Origin: Smittia aterrima
Lineage: Eukaryota; Arthropoda; Insecta; Diptera; Chironomidae
DNA length: 64,000 nucleotides
NCBI GenBank assembly: GCA_033063855.1
Contig: CP093830.1
Span: 310,854-374,853 of the forward strand
Direction of reading: 5' to 3'
The position numbers and the translations under genes are program-made. Under the pieces are notes generated by a model that did no database searches, was not told where the DNA came from, and saw only the letters and a list, made by a program, of their open reading frames with translations. Positions 42,941 to 58,000 of the stretch are shown here, piece after piece (positions within the stretch are counted from its first letter, which is position 1; every line of letters starts with the position of its first letter).

Positions 42941-42948
42941 TTGTTTAC
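42941..42948 (+). promoter_or_regulatory. FOXO-type site upstream of Atg16
   Basis: TTGTTTAC, the FOXO/DAF-16 consensus, 81-88 nt before the ATG. It may lie in the 5' UTR. Confidence 0.35.
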
Positions 42949-43028
42949 TAAAATTCGAAAGAATTGCAGAAATAATATTTCTTTAAAAATAGTGCAATTA
43001 TTACTTAGATTAGATAAGAAACGAAAAC

Positions 43029-46000
43029 ATGATTGATAGTGAGTGGCGCCAGACAATTCTTGAGCAATTGCGCGAGAGAAATAAACGTGAAAATGGTTTT
43101 CAAGAAATTGTGAATCATAGTAAGTCTTTGTTGCTTATATTGTTGTGCAATGAAGATGATTATATGGCTACAACTTCATTACAGACCACCGAATACTCGA
43201 ACGAAGTCATCAATTAAAATCCGAGAACCTAACTTTGTCAGTTGAGAATGAGAAGCTTAGGAGTGGCCTTGGCTTTGGTGATGTTGCTTCAAATGCTCGA
43301 ATCCAAGCTCTCGAAAAGAAATTACTTGACAAGCAGGAGGAGCTCACTGATATGCACAAACGAAAAGGGGATAATCAACAAATGATCATCGATCTCAACG
43401 TCAAAGTGACCGAATTCCAGAAACAGCTGGAAGCAAAGAACAACAGGTGAGCTCTGAAAAGAAAATAAAAAGCGGAAAAGCTGCTTACTCATCTCGGCCT
43501 TTCTCAAAAATTTAGCCTAACGGAACAAATTAAAATCAATCAATCGATTAAGGCGGAGGTTCAAATGCTTACAAATTCCATTCATGAGCTCAAAGAGCTG
43601 AATTCTGTGTTACATGACGAGCATACAGCTCTTCATTTACTGCATTGCTCGCTTGAGGAAAAACTTCGCAAAACGCAAACAGAGAATAGTCATTTGGTGG
43701 AACGATTAATGAAGTTTAAAGCGAAAGATGCAGAAAAAATGAACGAAGAGAACGAAACGTTTCTCAGGTAAGTTTAAAGCGTGGTGATTATTTAATTTTT
43801 GCAAAACCCGTCTTATTCCCTTTACCGTAGTTCATAGTTTAGCTAACGATCCAGTTGAATTCCTTAATCTTAAACTAACTCTACTTTATATTCTGACAAC
43901 GACAGCTTTGGATCACTTTTTTCCAGGAAAAAGAACGACACGATGAAACGAGAGCTTGCAGAAGCAGCTCGAGAAGCCAATGCAAGACGATCCTCTAGTC
44001 CTATTGCCATAAATGAACGTGAAGATTTGTTTCAAGGATCATTGACATCAGCTGGAAACGTTTACTTTAGTGATGAAATACCTAACAAAGTGCTCATGCA
44101 GTTTGACGCACACGACGGTGAAGTTCAAGCTGTTAAGTGGTCTCCGATCGAGCGCATTGTCGCAACAGGTGGTTCCGATCGTAAGGTGAAACTCTGGGAT
44201 GTGGGGAAAGGTAAAAGAATCATCAATATTCATTGAACAATCATTTAATTTTTTTTTGCAAACCAGGAAACACGTGCGAACCTCGTGGAACTCTTATCGG
44301 AAGCAATCAGGCTGTGAATTCTCTTGACTTCGACTCAACGGGCACGCTAATCCTCGGCACGTCTAATGACTTTGCTAGTCGAGTGTGGAGTATTTCTGAT
44401 CATAGATTGCGGGTAAGTGAAACACTTTGGGGCTTTTATTTTTGAACTTCTTCTTTATTTGTCGAAAAAAAAAGATTTTACATTTCCAAACAGTAAGAAA
44501 AGTATTTTTCGTTAGCTTGCGGGAAAATTTGATTTTCCGCTTCCCGAAAGATGAAAATAAATTCGCTAAGACTTCTCTATCGTGTCTTCACATGACGCTT
44601 CATATGAGCCATCAATTGAATCTATCTCGCTTAAAATCTAAACTTCATCTCCGCCTTCGTGTTAAATGACTTAAAGCTATCGTTTCGAAAAAAAAGTTGT
44701 TAGTCGAGGAAAATAAATAATTAAAGATTACTTTTTAAATTGATCTACGGATAAGGGCTATGGGAGAAAAGGGCTCGGTATAGCTTTTCCACAGAGAGAA
44801 AGCACTTGAGCGGGTGCACCCACATCAATAGCTCACTCCCAAGCTGCCAACCAGCGTCTTCTCGTCGTGCCTCACGATCGAGCAAAAATTAAATTCAACT
44901 TTAATATTTTCCCTCATCGCGAAAGCTTCTCTTCATTCTCGGAAAAAAGGATAAGAAGATAAGGAAACGAAATCGTTTTTTTTTGTCAAGAAATCGTTTT
45001 TCTTTTCTTACCAAAACATTAATTTCCGAAGTGCGCTCAATCAGAATGACGAATTTTGAAATCTTCATGTCGAAATCTAAAATCTCATTTGATGAAAGTG
45101 AAATATCCTGTCGTCCTTTCTTCCAAGCTTTTCTTCAACTAATTTAAATAAATTAAACTAAATTTTGCCATTCACTCCGCGAGAACATCACAAACATCTT
45201 CAATGTCAATGTCCTCGAGAATCTTCAGTTCCAGTTGGCGTAATACTAAAAATTATTTTAAAATGCGCTCAGGCAAAATGCAATAAAAATCTTCAAATAC
45301 CATTTTCACTGTCATGGCCTTTTTTTCATGCGTCTAATGTTAAAGAATTGGATAGATTTAGTGGAATGAAGCTTCTTCATTGAATCCTATTACTCAAAAT
45401 AGATTCGACAACGCATAATTCTTCTTTTTTCCTAATCCCCAAAAAAATTGAATGGATTTTTGAAATCCAAGCTTATTCTCACTTACAGTCTATCAAATGT
45501 AATGCTCGATGGTCAAATGAAAGTAAAAATGCAAAGTTTGTCTTGAAAAATTATTGCAAAAGTTAAAAATTAAGGACTGAATCGTTCCGTGCCCATTCAA
45601 AAATGGCGACCTGCGTAGCCCGTGTCGTAAAGCTTGCACATCGACTCGGTTCGACTGCTGTTCGATTGGATCTGTGATGAAATGGTTGAATTCTCAAAGT
45701 CTCGCTGCTTTTGTCGACGTTGGTAAATGACCGTCCAAATTGCAATCACCGCTAACTGTGCTAATAAGAAGATTGTTGAAGCTACGACCAGCCCTGTTAA
45801 CGAATCACAAATTTTCCGTTCGGTTACAATCAAAATACAAATTCAAAAAACAGAAAAACTCACCCAATCCATTGACGCAGAAGCTTTGAGCGTCTGGCGT
45901 GGCGTAGAAAACTGTTTCGCTGCTGCTAACCGTTGGTTTTGCTTGCTGTTGCTTACTGGCGAATCCGAACTTGTCAGTTATATGAATTGATTGCACCAAC

Positions 46001-49000
46001 AACATGTCTTCATGTGGGTTCTTTGCTGTATCCGTGCTTCGTCGCTTTCTCTCGTCGACAACTGTATCGTTTAACGATCGTCGTTTTCTTCCATATGAAA
46101 TGATTGATCTCAATTCGCCACCAAAGTCTTCCTCGTCGCACTGAACTGGTTCGCAAGTAGGCATACATGGTGTCACTAAAGCTCTAAACTGAACAGTTTG
46201 TGAAGATGGGAATTTGAATGCATCGAAATGCGAGAGAAGAATTTTTCCAGAGTTGGTGCTCTTGTAGATTGGTCCCATAATGTAATGGTCAGTAGGGCAG
46301 CCTCGAGAATCAATCAAAGTAATTTCACCGCTATCGGCTCCATCCATGGCAACAAGTTCTCTCACGAAGATCTCGTATGGGCTTTGCTCGTCCATGATTT
46401 CGAACTTAAGTGCAAGTGGATCTCCAACCTCGGCAGATTCTTTCATTGCACCGCCGTCACGTGTAGTAATTTTCATTATAACATTCGGTGAGTCGACAAC
46501 AACTTCTTCTGAAAGCGATGGCTCAATATCTCCAGTTACACCTAAATCAACATCGTTCGAGACCGTTTTGTTCGTCAAGTCGTATTGACAAGTTAGAGCA
46601 AGTCCAAGATCAGATGACGTGACGATCATGTCATGATGTTGAATAACCACATCGTTCAAATACCTTCCAAGGCCATTCTGACGTACATTGCACTCAATGT
46701 CTTGATATCCCATTCGCAATTCGAATTCCAATGAATTCTTCACATCATTCGAGCACGAGTTTGGAGCTCCCTTTGCATAAACCTTTCCGTCGAATAACTT
46801 GGATGTTCTGATCTTGGCGATCATGTCGCCAGCGCGACATTCAATGGTGACGTTGTAGCAAGAAGACAGTTCGTAAGTTGCTGCTTCAGGAACGTCCAAA
46901 TAAGGATCTTGAATATCAGCGAGAGTGGCGCGACTGTGATGGCTCAAACGACAGACCATGTCTCCAGTGTCGCCATAATCATAGGAATGGCATCTGTAGG
47001 GCGAGCTCAAACATAACTCTCGACATTCATCGACGCTCGCGACATCCTGATAAACCGAATCAACAGTCTTTAGAATTTTTCCCGACAATCTTTTGAATTC
47101 ACAAAGCTTCGTAGGCTCTTCAGCACAATTGTTCTCCAAGTATTCAGCTCCCGTCTTCGCAATGAAAGCCGATGACCCAGCCAATGTCAAGCGATCCATT
47201 TCTGATAATTCACACATGCCTGTCGCTGCATACCAATTAGCGGATCTAGTTAAGGGAGAAAAGAACAGAAATGCAATATGAAAAAAAGTTTATCATTCAC
47301 TAGAACATCTTTAATGTTAACAACGACAAAACACGAAACAAAACCCACAGCAGAGTTGTCTTATTGTTTTACGAAAAAGTAAGGCAGTAAATAATATTTT
47401 ATCGCTTTCTAAGAACGAAAATGATTTATGGAAGTTTCCTTTATTACCGGGAAAATCAAAACTCTGATCGGGGCTATTGTAAAAGTTCTGATATTTCTCG
47501 AGAGATTCAACAATAGCCGCTGTCTACTTCGATATCGCTCGATCTGCTTCTAGCTTTTACTTTCACGTAATTTAACAAACAGTAGTGCTATAATTTATTT
47601 AGACTCTCGAGCAGTTTCCTTGATGATTCAAGAATCGTTTTTGGCACGCACGCCTTACAACAACGACACAGAAGCGAGAGAAATTGAAATGTAATGAGCG
47701 GTTTGCTGGTTGAAGAGTTTTGCAACACCTCAAGTGCCAGAACGCTTAGCGATCTTTCGCACTTATTTCAATTTTCGACAGGCGAAATCTGAAAACTGTT
47801 TCGCTTAGCGAAATAGACAATCACTCTTCACCTCAGCTTAAGATATCACGCATGAAAAATGATGCTTAATGTCGGTTCAAAGAGATCTTTAGAATTATAT
47901 TACTGTCATTATTTCTGTAGTTGAAGAATGAACTCGACGAAGAATGAATTATTATTTTCGCCAAAGATTTACCGCACAAAAGGCTTGAGCTTTCTTCTAT
48001 TTCTCGTCTTCATCACAACATCTTATTTATACACTTCGCTATAAATATGTTTTGTTCAAACTAACATGATCGTTTGTGCTAGTTTCAGCGAAGCTTCGGC
48101 CCATACAAATCACCTTGCGTCTCATTTAAAAGACACTTATATCATACTAAATTTAAAGAAGTCGAGAGGGGTGGATCGTGTAGTTCTAAGCATCGTGAGA
48201 TGAGAACTTAACAAGCGACGATCTGTGCGAAGTCGGTTTTTTTTTGCGAGGGAAGAAGACGAGAAACGTTGTTCGTATGTTTAAAGTTGTCATAAATCAA
48301 ACAATAAAAGTCTTGGGAATGATAATAGTAAGACAAGGAATTAAAAGTTTTTTTCTGAGTCTTCATGAAACATGTTGGGAGAATTCTTCGCACAGCAAGA
48401 AAGCGCGATTAGGCGAAATGAGTTTTAATTGCTGCTCGCGAAAGAGAAAACTTTGCGAAAGGAAATGATTTCCCCTGCTGGTATAACATTAGTTAATTAC
48501 CTTTGACTGGGCAAACATCGCGATTTTGATTAATAAATCATAAGGGAACCGAATTTCAAAGAAATAGAAATTAAATTAAAGCCACTTTAATGATTTCTTT
48601 AAATAGCGAAGAGCAATTAGTTTCAACATTTCCTTCAGAAAAATTTTCTTTGCCTCGTGTTTTAATTTCATTAGTAATAGAGGAGCGAGTCAGCAATTAT
48701 AAGCGAGACTTAGAACAGTCAATAACCTCAAGCCGATCGTTTCGTGCGTCTGTTCTTCTATTCGAAAACGATAGCAAAATGATATCGCTTTTCAACAACG
48801 TTCGTTACTTTGTGCTGCGTTTTTTATTTCTTTTTATTTATAATTTAATGATCTCACAATTCCTCTTGTTCGCGTTGCGTGCAAAGTGAGTTGTGTGTTG
48901 AATCGAAAGAAAATGAAGTTAGCATATTTTTGAATAATGATCTCCTCGCTCTCTCTTTCTACGAGGTAAAGCAAGAGGGAATTGTAAATTTGATTATGGG

Positions 49001-52000
49001 AACTTCTCACATAAAATGAACTCGAATTCGCTATGGATTTAAAATCCTGTTTTGCGTTTGGTCAACTGGGAGAAAGAATTACTCACCTGCAGAGGAAATC
49101 AGTTTCACCAAAGCACATCTCGTAGCAGTCTTGTCTCGACATAGCAGTAGCTGATCGCTTGATATGGTCTTTGAGTGCATAGCCTTGGACTCTATCAATG
49201 CACCAAGCTCGTTCGCAAGGACGCATTTTCAAGCAAGATTTTTGTGCATAAATTGTGAACACGGGAAATTGTGATTTAATCAATGAACCTGAAACGAAAC
49301 GAGACAAGAAGAAGTATAAACATGTTGAAATAAGAATGCAAACGAAGAAAATAATGAGAAGCGACGGCGACGACTACGACGAGATGAAGCATCATCTTCC
49401 TCCACGCATCAACCTCAGGATATCATTACAAATCAGCAAAGCTTAAATTATAGCTTCCGCCAAAACACTTTTGACTCGTGACTTCGTAATAATATCTTAA
49501 TAGCGAACGGGCAATTTATGCAAAATAAACTAGACAAAAAAGACCTAAACGTGCACTCTCTCATGGTGTTCGAGATCTCATATCGCATGGCGAATGCTTC
49601 TCTTTAAGCATCGCTTTAAAAGCCGTATTTAAAGTATAATTCTCCTCGAAGAACATTCTTTGCTTCCTTGATCACGAGAAGAAGCTCGTTGGAATTATTT
49701 CACTCACTCACTCTCTTCAAAGAGCAAGAACAGTGAGTAGTCAAGATCAATCTCGACAATTGCACAATATTGTCGTTTCTATTTAACTTCGACATGAACC
49801 CATCATCGAATAAACTTTAATGACAGAGTCGTGTCTTAAATGCAATGTCCAAGATAACGAGTTACATCAAAATAAAATGAAATTCTCAGCTAAAGGCGAA
49901 TGGAACTGTTCGAAATGGATCATCGCTGATACCATCAATACATCAACAACAGTTTCCAAACAGCCGTTCACTGACTTGCTACAGTTTAGCTTCATTAACT
50001 CTTTGTTTTTAAAATTGCAATCTATTCTTTCGTAATAGGAGGAGGAAGAAAAATCAATTTTAGTCTTACGTGCATGCAAATTTTTAATTTTCCAACTTGT
50101 TATTTCAACGCGTTAAATGATCTTCGATTTGTTAAATGTGGAAGTTGAAACTTCCCCGGAAAGTTTTGAAGATTCGCTTATGGCAAGCAAAAAAAGATAA
50201 AACATTTAATGCTTCATTAATTCGTTCATTGTTCTTTCCCGTGCGCGATTCTTCATCGTGTTTGGCTTTCGGCTTCATTTAATGACTTATTAATTCAAAC
50301 TTAATTATTTCCCGACACTCGGGATATTTAAAAAATAAAAAAGTTGAGCTCGAGTGAAGTCACTGACATTTTGATGAGGAGAATGGCCGCAAGAACAGAT
50401 CAACATCGGACTCTTCATGCTGATAATTGCTTTGTAGTGATTTTATAATTCTCTTCCGTAAACTATCAAGCTTTGATGGGCTTCTACATGATGTGCTTGA
50501 TTCGGATTTCACGGCTAGCGAACAATTTTACGCGTGCATTTGAAAGGGTTTCCACGCGAATGTCTGTCGAGGTAAAAGAAATCGTTTTCCCTTCGTCAGC
50601 GAATCCAATTTCACTTTCCACGTCATCGTGTTAAACGCCCATTAATCTCCGTGAAGCTTTAACAAGATTCTTAAGTGAGAAGATCGATGAGATGTTTGCT
50701 TTGCGCAGTCGAGTGATGTTGATAAATTCTCGCGCTACTAGTTCTGCAGCCAATATGGAATGCTGTAGCTTACCTGGTAGTTTGTCAGCATTCGAAGAGA
50801 AGAGAATACACAATCCCGTTTCGTAGTTGACCGAACTGCATGAATCGTTCGACTGGCATTGCTCCAAACAATCTGTGAGCATCAAAGTGCCGGGAACTGA
50901 ATCAAGCATTGTCTCGGGCGCTGAGAAGACGTAGCTGTTGATGGAATGTGTGTTAAAAGTGGTGATAAGCGTGATTTTAATTAGCTTCTGACACGAATTC
51001 TTACCCCGTAATCATCTCAAAGCTAATATTATCCAAATCACAGTCTTCGTACGCTGGTGACTCTTCACTTGAACTGCTTTCGCTCATTTTCTCCTCTTCT
51101 TCAAGAATGTCTGTCGTTGGCACAGTTGTTGGTGCTGGTGATTCAAGCTTCTCGGCTTCGACCTTCGTCGCTTCCGAAGCTGTCGCTAATGTCGTCGTCT
51201 CAGCTGTATTTGTTGCATTCTGTGCTGGAAGATCTATCCGTGATCTTCTTCTTGCATCCACAGATGATAAGCACGAGATCGCCAGCAGACAAAGGATCGC
51301 AATCTTGCCCGGGTTTATCTGCATATTTGCTCTATTTTGCGGTCAAGTGGAAATCTGAAACCAAAGGAGGAGGAAGAAGAATTCTCATTAAATTTTCTTT
51401 CAAATATAATAATCGAAATAACTATTGTTAAGTCAAGTTAGCCAATCATCTTAAATTACGAACAACGAGTGGCGGTAAGCTCGAGCAAGTGAGATGGAAA
51501 TAAGAATGTTTATGTTTCCTGATTTATCTTACGCCGCGGCATCGATTCACGTAACAAACACACTGGAACAAATGAATGAAGAGCGAAAGAAATATTGATT
51601 GAGTTGATTAGAGTAAGCGAGCGAGCGAAAAGAAAAATGTTCTGGCATGCAAATTCACTCGCAAAACAAATAACTGTTTCCATTTTACTATCTTTGTCGA
51701 TCATCAAGTAGCTGCTAATAAGCTGCGGAGAGTGAGAGAGAAACTAGAGCAATTTGGTGTGGATTGAAATTGGTTTTATCTCGCAAAATGTTGGTAAAGA
51801 ATGCAAGCGAACGTTCTTTTCAATGAAGCTCTGTTCGGTGAGCTTCCACAAGAATCCACCGTTGGAAAACAATTTAAAGCACTTCAAACGTAATCAGAGA
51901 AGAGAAAAATTGTTGCAGAATCTTTCTTTTTTTTTTGCGCAAAAAGAATCAACAGAAACCAATCAATAACTGTAATATAATTCATTACAATCATATTGAT

Positions 52001-55000
52001 TATAAATTGTGCAACAAGTTGCGGCGAAAAATTGGAACAGTGCCGGGAAGAAAAGAAAATCGACGGGAAGAGATGCAGAACCAGAATCTGGTCAATCAAA
52101 GTAAAGCATGAGAGACGAATCTTGTTACAATTTACCTTCGAAATCATCAGAGGAAAAGTAAAAGAAAGAAGGAGAATATGCTAAATAGCGAGCCACTTTT
52201 GATCTTTCTTGTTTCTCACAACGTGAAATTCTCCGGGCGCAAACTGATGGTATAAGTATGAAATTTCACACCGCAAGCGCCCTGGAGAATAAAACAAAGC
52301 AAAGATACTCCGAAATAAAAAGAAATTATTCCAAAGTCACTGAGCATTGTACCGTTCACAAGAACACAAAGTGTAAGAAGCGATGTTTAAGTACAACAGA
52401 GCTTGGAGGTAACGGAATGCTGAGTTTATATTTTTTTGAATGACTTAAACATAAACAATCGGTAGGAGGGATAATTAGGCGGCTATTAAGACATGGATAT
52501 CGCATTTAATTGGATCAAATACAATGACGAGCATTGTTTGGCGAGGCTCTTCCTTCGTTCTTTCGCCACCCAGGGCAGTGCGATAATCTTTCATCAACTC
52601 GTGACCGCTTTCTCGGACTAAAGAGAGACGACGAGAAGTGAAAAACGAAAACATAAATTGAAAATTATGCGTCCATTAATTTAAATAAGTGAGTTTAAAA
52701 CGACGCGAACCTTTCAAAACAAAATCGTAAAAGGTTCTAAATAAATCATCAATTATTCACGCTCTACATTTCTCTTATTCTCGCCAACTGCTGTCAGTAG
52801 CAAACGCAAAGATCGGTGCACTCTTCTCTGTTTGTTTTGTCGTCATATTTTCACTATTACGCTTGCTAATATCTCGTTCGTCACTCGCTCTACTTTTCAC
52901 GAAACCGAGACGCGAGATGAAGTTGACATTAATCACTGATTATCAATGGCTTAATAGGAATCAACAGAATGACAGTTTCAGTAAAAAAAAAGAATTAATT
53001 TGAATCTTTTTTTTTATCAATGAAACGATCTCGGTTAAATTCAACAGTTGATTAAGCAAATGCTCAGACTGCTGACAACTAAATTGATTTTGCCTTCTTT
53101 CTTCACTCGATCAGCTTTTCTGTGTTTTTTTTTCGTAAGTGATCCCTTGAGCTTGTCAATTCGCCAGAGTTTCACGGAAGAAATAAATATTGTTGAAGTT
53201 AGAAAACGAACGAAATGTGGTCAATTTGTGGAACTACGGTTAGCGTTCATAGAATTTCTTGTTTCGAATCTCGTGGAGGAAAGAAGAAAACTGTCTAATT
53301 TAATTAGTAACGATTTGTAAATGTCTTCAATGCTTTGAGCATAGACTTCGGGTTCATTCTTTTCAATGAAGTCCGTCTCGAAATGAGTGCGGCAAATTTC
53401 TCTCGAAATAATTGAAGAAATTTATGCTCAAGTGCTTTTCTTTCGTCTTTACAAACAAATTAAAAGAAATTTCAATTTTCATTCCTTCGAAAGTCGGAAC
53501 TCAAAAAAAAAACGAGTCAGTCAATGAATGAGCAATCATTTCTTTCCTCTGATCGTCATTGATCGTTGGTAATTGTAATTGATTCTGAACTAGTTTTACT
53601 TTTTTTATGGCTTTCCGTTATATCAACAATCAATGAGAGATGAATCTACAATTCTATGCATCAATTGTCATAAATTTCATTTCTACTGCAAGATCAAGGC
53701 ACATTCTTGACGAGTTAGAGACTTTCAACACAAAAATTCCGAAATCGGAGCTTCTAATTGGCATTTAATAAGCATTTTTGTTTGTTCTTCGACAGGGCGT
53801 GTTTACAGGTGTAGGGAAAATCATTCAATTCCGTCGTAACTGTTATGAAAAATGTTTTCTTTCAATGCCCAAGATGGGACGCCACTTCCAAACAATCACT
53901 TACTCGGAAGCATCTCTTGAGATTTATCTTAGCTTGTTCGACATAGCCATTTGTAGATCGTTAAATAATGACGTGCACTTTCAATCATCAGTCGAGAGCA
54001 TCTCATTTAAAGGCAACTCGCTGTTTTAAACACTCGATTAAGCTTCTTTTTCGGTTCGAACGATCATCGATGATAATTTTTGTTTTTTAAAAAGGCAATC
54101 GAGATCAAGAGAAGGTTCGTTCAGTCTTAACGGGTTCTAGGCGCTATTAATGAATTGATTTAACACTCAGTTATGCTCAGCTTGGTGTATTTCGATATAT
54201 GTAATTGAAAGTGTAATAATGCAAGAAGAAATGAAAATTACAGTAATAACAAGTCTCAATGAGAAAAAGAAGAAGTTTTAGCGGAAAACTTCTTAAGACT
54301 CTTTCATCTATTCTTTCGCAATCTTTTGTTGATCATGAATGAAAAGCATATTTTATAGAGAAATGATTGGCAAAAAGCATAAATAATATTTGCTGATGAC
54401 TCTTTCTGGAGCCTGAAATGCCCGCGAATGGACAAACAACAGCTTCATAATCCAGGTTAATTCTTTCGATCCACAAAAATTTCTCGGTTTCTCAAAAAAA
54501 AAAAATGTTCAAGGTAAACGTAGACGGAAGCAAATATTGACACAAGCCGAAGGCAATGTTCTGGAGTTTCTTTTCTGGACCAGCTTAAATCTTTAATTTG
54601 GAAGTGAAAACACATTTTTAAAACAATTTTGGACGCCCATGTCTTAGAAAACTTTTAAATTTCCATCATTCAATGGAGAAATTGATTGAATCGGGAACGA
54701 ACTTAATTGCAATCACCGAAAGCACGTTCTCAGACATTTTATGTGTTTAGCTCACTTTCTAAAATCAAAGCTGACCGTTCTATCGTCAAAGACGAAAAGC
54801 CGTTTGTGTTGCGTCTCCTCAAATCGAATTTTCCAGCATTTCTAAAAAATTTATTGTTTCTCATCATGTTGTCTATTCGCATCTTGCGCTCGTCTTTCAA
54901 TCTCGTCGTTCCTCGCTACATGAAAGAATCGATTATTTAACGGTAATTTCTGTTTACTCTTTACGAGAGATCAATAAAAGAAAAAGTTTCTTCTTCATTA

Positions 55001-58000
55001 GACGTTAAGGAGGACGGCGAGGATTAAAGACAATTCAAATTAAACCGAATGACAATGTTGGATTGACATTGAAGTCGCGACGATTGAACTTTTGCTTTCA
55101 TCAGACAATTATGAGTTCGACCTCGCTTAACCTTGTTCGTTTAGTTTTTCTTTCTCGCTCTCATGCGCTCTTGAAGTAAAATATTGAATAAAAACGCTGA
55201 AATATTCCACACGTCGCGATTTAATTGAAAATCGGAAGCGCTTAGCATCGTAACAACAATTAACTATTAAACGCGGAGAATCGCCACATCTTATCGCTTC
55301 GCTACTATTTCTTCATGTTTAACATCGTGTTGCACTATAAGAAGCTAAAAGGCCCTCTACAAGGGAAATCATTATCATCAGCCGTTGTGAGAATTTTTCC
55401 ACTGAATGTATAGCGATTAATGCCTTTTTTAGCACCTGGTAGGGAGTAGGGAGAAGATAAACATTCAATAGGACGGTTGATAGCCATAGTTATTAAAGAA
55501 ACATAATTCTTACATAAACATTTTTTCGCTTCTTTGCCATAGCGGTCGGAATTATGTTCCATTATGAATTGCATTCTTCTCTTGTCCCTTGAGGGGAATA
55601 TTCGCTAATAACGTCACGACTTTTCTGTTAAGCTTTTGTCGAGCAATCACTTAACAGACTGCGACATAATTCACGGTCATTTCAGCATCATCAGTGGACG
55701 CTTTTAGCAAGAAGGCGAACATCGAATAAAGGCATGAGCTTGTCACCTTTTGGTAATAAATATTTTTAAGTCTTAAATCACACTGGAAAAGTCGTTGAGC
55801 TGCCGTTGAAATGTATGGCTCACGAGAAGCAAACATCAAATTAGAAGACTTAAAAGCTGATAAATATTATTTGCTCAACGCTTCTTCGTGAAGCGATAAC
55901 TTAAGATCGCGTTGAGAGCGAAGAAATTGAAAAGTGCACGGAGATCAGTCGTGAGGTACCTGTTGGTCACGCAACCATCTAACTTCGTTTATTTTCACTT
56001 TTGATCATTTAGCGAGAGCGCGAGAAGAACAAATCACTGTCGGGTGGTTGCCCTTCGAGGTAGCAACATCAGATTAGAGTCAAAAGAATTAAATGCGCTT
56101 CGCAAAGAAAATTGCAGAGCTTCAGTTCCTTTCAACAATATTTAGGACTTGGCTCGAATCAAGCAGCTCGAGTAATTAATGGTTTTCAATTGAAGTGAAA
56201 AGAGTTTGTTTGGATCGTAATTACAAGCCGTCAAGCTATTTGCCATTTTTGGCTGGGAAAGACTTCTCTATGAGGAAATTAGCTCAAGTGGCGTGGAAAA
56301 TAATCAAACAATTTAAGTTATTTCGATGCTAAGCATGAAGATGATTCAAAGTATTCAGTTGACCCACTTGAAAAACTCGTCATAAACCTCATTTTCGCCC
56401 ACAAATCAGCAACGTGAAGTCTTTGTCAATGTTTCTTCTTCTATGAGCTGATGAGCGTCGATAAATCCCATAGAACACAAACGAGTTAATTTTGCGTGAA
56501 AAATCACTTTAGCGCTAAAAGATTAATGAGATCGTTTTTCGGGAGAGAGAGTGAGACTAACAATGAGGAGACTAACAATACGATCGAATTAATTAGCATA
56601 GACCTAGTTTCATATTTGCTGCTGATTTTCTGGAACATGCGGTTAAGACAATCGAGTTAGCAGCAAAAGAAAGAATGCACGTGAGACTTATTTTGGAGAA
56701 TATAGAGCAAACTGCAAGCGTCATAAAAGAGATTTGCTTTATGATTTATGGCGTTTTGCTGAAGTGGTTTTCTATTCTGATCACGGAACATTGAAACTTG
56801 AACGGAATCTTAAGTTGTGGCTCTCTTTGCCACAAGCTCCACATTTTAAAATGCAAGTTAATTGTTTACGTGTCACTAATGACATGGAACACGACTCCGT
56901 TGCCAGCTTCAGACCTGCCATGAATATTTATGTTTGGACTAACGAGAATTAAGATGTTGGAGATTCAAGCGCGTGGGCGACTTAAATTCAACTCATATGA
57001 ATCATGATAAATAAATCTTAAATTTTGTTGGTTGGTCTTTTATTCAATGACCCAATGCCACAATTTCTCTCCCGTCAAACTCTCAAGAATATTTATTTCC
57101 GATTGTGGTTGGGAAATGTTTTAAACATGTTTGAATAATTCAATGTTGAAGTTCGCACGATAGTGAACAACACCGAACATCTGACATCAATCGAAAACAT
57201 TTTTTCTCTTCTTTCACTTGCAGTGCAAAGGAAAGTGCAAAAGTTTTTCTTTCAATTCAAATGGCGAAATGTGTGTTTAGTATATTCATATGTGGCCAAG
57301 ATGGAAAACAACTTTTTCTTTCTCATCGAGTTCTCGTAGCACTAATGTCGTTTGCATTGTAAGGAAATCACTCGATTCCCGCTTTCCATTGAGACATAAG
57401 CGCAAGAATCAAGAGTCAAACAGCGAGAGAAGCAAAAAATGTTAAGCTTGTTAATCGTTGAGTGTTTTAGCGCAAATTCACTTCTAAATAAATTTCTGCT
57501 TTCCTACAGTTCACTTCGTTCGGAAAAAGATGAATAATGAAAGAGGAAAACTTGTGGCTTCGTAAGCGGCGACGAGGCAAAGTCTCGCTTTAATAAGGTC
57601 AACTTACAGTACACAAGTTTTTCGCACCATTTAAAATGCAAAATGCCTTTCAGACGGACGGCAAAAGATTTTAATGAATCGAAAGTCGAGTCATTGGTCT
57701 CGTTTTTCGTTGCATTCTCTTAAATGATTTAATGAAGTCGTTTCACGTCGTGTTCCTCATTTATTTCGGGGAATGAAGAACGAAAGACTTAAATGCACGA
57801 GCAAGAAGGCGTCGTCATGCTTTCTATTTCCTTTTTAGCGAACGCCCAAAAATCTCAACCCGTGGTTTCCTTGTTTACTCAAAAGTCTAAACGCTTGGCG
57901 TCTCAACTAAACGACGTGTCTCAAGCATCGTCTTGGCTTATGCAAATTTAACGGGAAGCTTTGTCTTTCGACAGCAAAAAAAGAAAAGTTAAAACAAATG

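Noticed and set aside
54050..54065. GGTTCGAA, resembling a tRNA B-box
   Set aside because: No A-box or cloverleaf stems could be formed around it.
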